Below are positions 25,192 to 29,520 of a stretch of DNA of 29,520 bases, one piece after another. The first letter of the stretch is position 1; every line of letters starts with the position of its first letter. The position numbers and the translations under genes were made by a program. Below the pieces are notes generated by a model. It was not told where the DNA came from and did no database searches. It saw only the letters and a list, made by a program, of their open reading frames with translations. The stretch covers positions 1 to 29,520 of the forward strand of contig LUJM01000043.1 of assembly GCA_001689415.1 (NCBI GenBank), read 5' to 3'. The DNA is from Bacteroidales bacterium M2 (lineage in GTDB: Bacteria; Bacteroidota; Bacteroidia; Bacteroidales; Muribaculaceae).

Positions 25192-28100
25192 CAGGCAGTC
25201 GGGTCGCAGTTTTTAAATATTTCATTGAACTTGTTCTCTCTCTGAGGCGCATCCTCGCGTACCCGCATGGTAAACCCGAAGCGCTTCGACCCCATTTTGT
25301 CGCTCATACAATCGCTGAAACGGTCGATAGCGCCGCTGTCTACGATGTCGTAGGCCACGGTATGGTCAATCGGCGCGTCGTGGAAACGTCGGGGCATACT
25401 GTTGAGGTGCCCCTGCTCTATGGCCGACAGACGTGTTACCCTTCGCCAAGTAGAACCGGTACTGTCGGCGGCGATACACAGCAAGGCATCGTCGCGATCG
25501 GCAATGGCTGCGAATAACACAGGCTCATCGTCGAAGTGCTTCATAGGGCTGTTCTCGCCCACGGCGTAAATCTCGCTCAGCGGTATCTTTATTGCTTTTT
25601 CATTTGCATAAGCCATGACGAGATAACCCTGTGCCAGGTCGAGGGGTATGGTAAGGGCAAGGCGGCAGTCATCGCCACCGTCAAGCCAGAGGTCCTTACG
25701 AGAATAGAGCAAGTCGTTTTCGCCTGTAAAATAGAGATAGCCGGAGGGTTCGACATAGCCCGATTCGTGTTCGTGCAACAGATTCGATCGCCAATGCGAT
25801 GTATCAATCACCGGCTCGGAAGCACTGCTGTCCGCCTCTACGGCAATTACCTGAACGGGAACGGATGTATCTTCTTTAGACACTTCAGGCTCGACAGGCT
25901 TTTCTTCTTCATACATTGCGATTCTCATCTTGTGCTCGGCACGCAACTCCTCGCGCTCACGCTTGAAGTCCTCGATAGCCTCGCCATGATATTCGCGAGT
26001 AGACTGACCGCTCTGACGGACGAACAAACGCCCGTCGAAGAATACCGGCTCGAGCGACTGCTGCACGGTAATGCAAACAACGCCCTTTTCAGCCTCATCG
26101 TCGGCGGCAACCTCGATTTTACGGCCTATGCGCTCACCGAAGGCCTGATTGATAATGTCTTCGATAAATACACACAGGCTGTCGATTCCGGTAACTTTAT
26201 GACGGTGCGTACCTGCCATTGCCGGATGACGCTGGAAATACTTGAAGTCGTCGTGCATTCCGACCTCGAAACCGTCGTTGTTGACACCGATATACAGCTG
26301 TCCGCCGTTTGCGTTGAGCATACCTGCAATACGGCTGAGGATATGCTTCTGCTGCTCTTCGGGCGACTCGCGCATCTCCTCGCCGGGGGCTGTAGCCGGG
26401 AAGACGATAGAGGTCTTGAATTCGAGATATTTAGATTCCGAACCGTAGTACTTGCCTCGGCGGGTCTCATTGTTGACATTCAGTTTCTCCTTGATTTTTT
26501 CCTTGATATCAGATGCGATACCGTCGGCATCGCCGCCTGACAGATGTATCATATTGTAAGCCAACACCATGCGGGCGATTATACCCTCAAGCTCGTTGGA
26601 AGGAGCGTTGACAGTGGCATACAACTCGGGGTTGGGCGACACATCCTCGAGCCACGACACCATTTCGAGTCGGTGGTAAATCATCTTGAGGAACGGATCG
26701 GCAAGCGCTACCGGGGCAAGCGCCTCGAGGCGGTCGGCATCTATGCGGCTGTTGGTGGCATAGAACTGGTGCAAGGTAAGCAAGGAGGCATGCGCAAGAA
26801 GCTTTTCGGCGAGCTTTTCGTCGGCGATAACCAATGCCAACAGCCTGCCGAAACGCAGATAATCGTATGCCTTGATCAAGTCGGTCTCGGCAATAGATTT
26901 AAAACGTATAATCTCGATAATCTCGCGTATGTTATCTACAGACAGTAATTCATCGAGATCTCTGAAAACGGCCTCCTCGGCCTCGCGAATCTCGATTTCT
27001 GCCGCATCGACCTCTCCTATGCCCTCGATAAGGTTGCGGAATGCCTCGTTCTTGCCGAATACCATGTCCGGATCGTCGGGGTAATCGGTAATATATGCTT
27101 TCAACTGGCCCTGCTGGCCGATATTCATAAACCGTACCTTCACAATATCGCCGATACGACATTCGGTATTGTCGGCAGGATGCGTTACATAAAGACCTAT
27201 ACCCTTGAGAGATATGGCCGAATAGTCGTGGTCGGCATTGCCGGTAATTACAGCCAGATATTCGTCGTCGAAATTGTAGGTGTTTTCGATATAATGGTTG
27301 ACGGTATCACGCAGTGAGAAAACATACGAGCCGTCGGGTTTGACATCTATCACTGTAGCCAGAAAGCCCCTCACCGCGCCCTCGGGGGTGCGGAACACGT
27401 ACATCGGTGGCTGCTTGAGGTTATAGCCCACGATTTGATCGCGCTGCAGGACACCCTTACCGCCGTCGAATTCGGCATCGTCGATGTGACATATAAAGGC
27501 GGGATTGCCGCTATATGCCTCGCTTACACCGTCGACCACGATGTATACTTCATCGCCAATACCGGCATGCCTGCGGGGCATTTCGTTGGTCACAGAGACG
27601 GCGCTCTCCTGGTCGAAGAGGCTCATCTCAATATCATGCCACCACTGGTTGTGCTCACCGAGTTTTCGCAGGCGTGCACCACTCAGGCCACGGATGCCGT
27701 TGACCATAATCTGAGGTTTGAGCCATGGCATCAATCCGTCGGGTATGGCACGCTCGGTGATGTCGGAGCGCCCCTCGGGACGCAGTTCTATACCGTCGGC
27801 GGTAATCAACACTTCCACCCCGGCACCGATAAAGCGGTGGCTGCTTTCGAGACGATTGAAGATATCATCGGCAGGCAACACTGTGGCCTGGGTCATCAGC
27901 ATTGTCGGCTGCTTTAGCTGCTCGTAAGTTATGCGTGTATTCACGTCCGCCCCCAAGAGCGATAGGAACGACTTGGTAAGCAGAGCCTCGACATTGAGCG
28001 GGCGCATAAGCGAAACATATCGGTAGAAAAGCGTCCACGAGCGACTGTTGTCGGCATTTGTATCGGAAAGCAGCAACTGCAGGGCTATGGCAGTAAGGAT

Positions 28101-29255
28101 GGCTTCGACCTTCGATTTCTGTTCCCTCGTCTCAGCCACCGGCAGGGCGTCGATTTCGAGACGCGCCTGACGAACATATATCTCGAACTGTTCAACGAAA
28201 GCCTTGCGGAATGGCTCGCGCTTCCAATTGTCGAGGTCGCGGTTGAAAATACTCTCGAAAATACGATTGAGATAATTGGCCACCTTATCGGGGAACAGTC
28301 TGAAAATAAGCATCAAAACCGCAAAGCGACGGGCAGGATGATAGAGGTATCCCGAGCGCTGCAGCCTGTCGAGAAGACGCTCCACGAAACAGTCCTGACT
28401 GTTTGTGTTGATAAGTTCGAGGGTATTTTTGTATGGATCAATGCCGTCGACAAGGTCGGTCAGCTGTTGCTGCAAAGCCCTTCGTTGCTCAGCCTGCAAA
28501 CCATTGAGGAAGCTCGACCCTTCGAGCAAAAACAAGAGTATTTCTCGCAAGGCTTCGATCAATGCGCTGAATGTGCGATTCTGGCTTCGCAAGTCGGCAT
28601 GAAGGAACCATTCCGGCAGGTGCTTCATAATCACCTTAGCAGCCGTAACCGCCCACAAACCGTTTCCGGCATCGCGCTCAGCCCTTGCAAGCGCAAGCTC
28701 AGGCAGGCCGACCAACAGCGACTTTATTATTCGCCGTAAAGGCAAAGATATGCCGGCCCCTTCGACAAGAGATTCAAAATCATAAAACTGCACCCTTGCG
28801 CCTTCGTCGATGCGCATGATGCTGAAAAATTGAGGAGTGAGTTTAGATAATTTGCATCGAACCTTCTGGCCTTTGCTCATCAAACCCTCGGGCTCATAAA
28901 TTCTGAAAAAAATACCATTGCGGTCAACAACAAAAAAAGGATCTTCGGCCGGGCTGTCCGGAACAGCAGTCACCGTGCACTCAAAAGTTTCGCCTTTGGC
29001 ATAAATTTTATTGTAAAGATCATAAACATAACGAGCAATATTTGGAGTCAGCACCGGCATCCCAGCCACATCAATACTTTTTACCCTACAATACAAAACC
29101 TGAGGGGCTGCATTGTCACGTTGAAAAGGCAGCTTTCGCATCGGCACTACCGCCGGCCCCACCGGGCCGTCAACCTCAATCAAAAACTCTTTGTCGGAAG
29201 CTTCGGTGCCACCGACAACTTTAAATTCATAGCTTTGGTCTACTTCGTAAGTCAT
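25191..29255 (-). CDS. Large multidomain protein with Schlafen AlbA_2 domain, function unknown
   Basis: This 1354-aa cytoplasmic-looking protein has no signal peptide. Residues 1-150 are beta-rich and may hold two small barrel domains (KGETFECTVTAVPD, KGQKVRCKLSKL). Residues 160-470 are largely helical. Residues of about 560-740 contain further OB/S1-like barrels (EYLAVITGNA, GDIVKVRFMNIG). Residues 750-930 are helical again. An AlbA_2 (Schlafen-type) domain lies at about 940-1090: KYLEFKTS, GMLNANGGQLYIGVNNDG and LFVRQSGQSTREY. A charged helix and acidic linker follow (1095-1160). The C-terminus (about 1165-1300) has strands such as GYLVMAYANEKAIKIPLSEI and ALLCIAADSTGSTWRRVTRL that resemble GyrA C-terminal blades. 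The modules suggest nucleic-acid binding. It heads the GT2-DUF4286-ruvC-ligA run. Annotators often call such proteins 'ATP-binding', but I see no Walker A motif. Confidence 0.8.
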   Translation of the reverse strand: MTYEVDQSYEFKVVGGTEASDKEFLIEVDGPVGPAVVPMRKLPFQRDNAAPQVLYCRVKSIDVAGMPVLTPNIARYVYDLYNKIYAKGETFECTVTAVPDSPAEDPFFVVDRNGIFFRIYEPEGLMSKGQKVRCKLSKLTPQFFSIMRIDEGARVQFYDFESLVEGAGISLPLRRIIKSLLVGLPELALARAERDAGNGLWAVTAAKVIMKHLPEWFLHADLRSQNRTFSALIEALREILLFLLEGSSFLNGLQAEQRRALQQQLTDLVDGIDPYKNTLELINTNSQDCFVERLLDRLQRSGYLYHPARRFAVLMLIFRLFPDKVANYLNRIFESIFNRDLDNWKREPFRKAFVEQFEIYVRQARLEIDALPVAETREQKSKVEAILTAIALQLLLSDTNADNSRSWTLFYRYVSLMRPLNVEALLTKSFLSLLGADVNTRITYEQLKQPTMLMTQATVLPADDIFNRLESSHRFIGAGVEVLITADGIELRPEGRSDITERAIPDGLMPWLKPQIMVNGIRGLSGARLRKLGEHNQWWHDIEMSLFDQESAVSVTNEMPRRHAGIGDEVYIVVDGVSEAYSGNPAFICHIDDAEFDGGKGVLQRDQIVGYNLKQPPMYVFRTPEGAVRGFLATVIDVKPDGSYVFSLRDTVNHYIENTYNFDDEYLAVITGNADHDYSAISLKGIGLYVTHPADNTECRIGDIVKVRFMNIGQQGQLKAYITDYPDDPDMVFGKNEAFRNLIEGIGEVDAAEIEIREAEEAVFRDLDELLSVDNIREIIEIIRFKSIAETDLIKAYDYLRFGRLLALVIADEKLAEKLLAHASLLTLHQFYATNSRIDADRLEALAPVALADPFLKMIYHRLEMVSWLEDVSPNPELYATVNAPSNELEGIIARMVLAYNMIHLSGGDADGIASDIKEKIKEKLNVNNETRRGKYYGSESKYLEFKTSIVFPATAPGEEMRESPEEQQKHILSRIAGMLNANGGQLYIGVNNDGFEVGMHDDFKYFQRHPAMAGTHRHKVTGIDSLCVFIEDIINQAFGERIGRKIEVAADDEAEKGVVCITVQQSLEPVFFDGRLFVRQSGQSTREYHGEAIEDFKREREELRAEHKMRIAMYEEEKPVEPEVSKEDTSVPVQVIAVEADSSASEPVIDTSHWRSNLLHEHESGYVEPSGYLYFTGENDLLYSRKDLWLDGGDDCRLALTIPLDLAQGYLVMAYANEKAIKIPLSEIYAVGENSPMKHFDDEPVLFAAIADRDDALLCIAADSTGSTWRRVTRLSAIEQGHLNSMPRRFHDAPIDHTVAYDIVDSGAIDRFSDCMSDKMGSKRFGFTMRVREDAPQRENKFNEIFKNCDPTA

Positions 29256-29284
29256 TTCAAATATGTTATTAATAGTTGAATATG

Positions 29285-29292
29285 CAAAAGTA
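29285..29292 (-). promoter_or_regulatory. -7 promoter box of the 1354-aa gene
   Basis: CAAAAGTA reads TACTTTTG on the minus strand, matching TAnnTTTG and followed by CATA. It lies 30 bp upstream of the ATG. A -33 TTTG is not found at the usual distance (one exists at 14 nt, too close). It would drive at least 1354-aa/GT2/DUF4286/ruvC/ligA. Confidence 0.65.
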
Positions 29293-29402
29293 AGAAAAAA
29301 GCATCACAAAAAGTGTGTTTTTTTCAATAATCTCCTTTTTATCCACAGACATCCACCAAGATTAAAGCAAGCAGAGATTGCAGAAATCAATTTGACATAA
29401 TA

Positions 29403-29519
29403 TTATCCGACCATTTCGAAGCGCACATTTCCGACTCCGCAAGAGAGGCATACCCAATCGACGGGATAATGAACGCAATTCACACCGTGCTGACGCAAAT
29501 TATAAGCATGGTCTATGTA
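29403..29519 (-). CDS. Possible C-terminal end of an unidentified gene (partial)
   Basis: A minus-strand frame is open from the window edge to a TAA at 29403-29405 (38 codons), with no start inside the window. The residues include HAYNLRQHGVNCVHYPVDW followed by VCLSCGVGNVRFEMVG, with a CxxC pair that could bind zinc. I do not recognise the family. The plus strand is also open over the same bases, though without a start codon, so coding in either direction is uncertain. The minus direction is preferred because all genes in the right two-thirds of the window run that way. Sequence 29256-29402 is otherwise the promoter region of the 1354-aa gene. Confidence 0.35.
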   Translation of the reverse strand, partial: YIDHAYNLRQHGVNCVHYPVDWVCLSCGVGNVRFEMVG

Positions 29520-29520
29520 C

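Noticed and set aside
25536..26540. 334-codon plus-strand frame opposite the 1354-aa gene
   Set aside because: It lies entirely within the AlbA_2-encoding part of the minus-strand gene and shows no recognisable family.

Overview
The window looks like a chromosomal segment from a gut Bacteroidales species, most likely a Muribaculaceae relative. The reasons are the gene families (DUF4954, DUF3857/transglutaminase pair, YncE/DUF5074-like lipoprotein, DUF4286, TIGR02757, ATP-dependent PckA) and the Bacteroidetes-type promoters: a -7 box matching TAnnTTTG lies upstream of several genes, sometimes with a TTTG-like -33 box 19-20 nt away. The family-level placement is inference. There is no phage, IS transposase, CRISPR array or rRNA. 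Most of the window is housekeeping DNA. The less ordinary parts are the hairpin-rich left edge, two repeat-bearing intergenic regions and one very large multidomain gene at the right.

Layout. Positions 1-361 are non-coding: a cluster of repeated short hairpins, then the terminator of the DUF4954 gene (362-2338, minus). From a divergent intergenic region starts the only plus-strand operon (2451-8312): an exported DUF3857/transglutaminase-like protein, a larger exported paralogue that appears to have lost the catalytic cysteine, and a UPF1/IGHMBP2-like SF1 helicase. It converges, at a bidirectional terminator (8325-8368), with a minus-strand YncE-like lipoprotein gene. A 408-bp intergenic stretch follows, with two copies of a 21-bp repeat (one extended into a perfect 20-bp palindrome) and an inverted TAACTCTT/AAGAGTTA element.

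Everything from 8397 to 29255 is on the minus strand. Reading right to left in coordinates but 5'->3' in transcription, a tight run starts with a 1354-aa Schlafen-AlbA_2-containing protein, then a GT2 glycosyltransferase, DUF4286, RuvC, LigA, a hotdog thioesterase, DprA, a nucleoside phosphorylase and TIGR02757. After it come an initiator tRNA-fMet with its own promoter and terminator, a MATE transporter overlapping a COG2509-type FAD oxidoreductase, nucleoside diphosphate kinase, an M23/LysM peptidase, YchF and PckA. At the right edge (29403-29519) an open minus-strand frame with a CxxC motif may be the end of another gene.

How they fit together: the ruvC-ligA-dprA run groups recombination, ligation and single-strand DNA handling. 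The 1354-aa protein at its head has several plausible nucleic-acid-binding modules (OB/S1-like segments, AlbA_2, and a C-terminus resembling GyrA C-terminal blades). It is the best candidate here for an undescribed function in DNA or RNA metabolism, but that is inference from sequence patterns read by eye.
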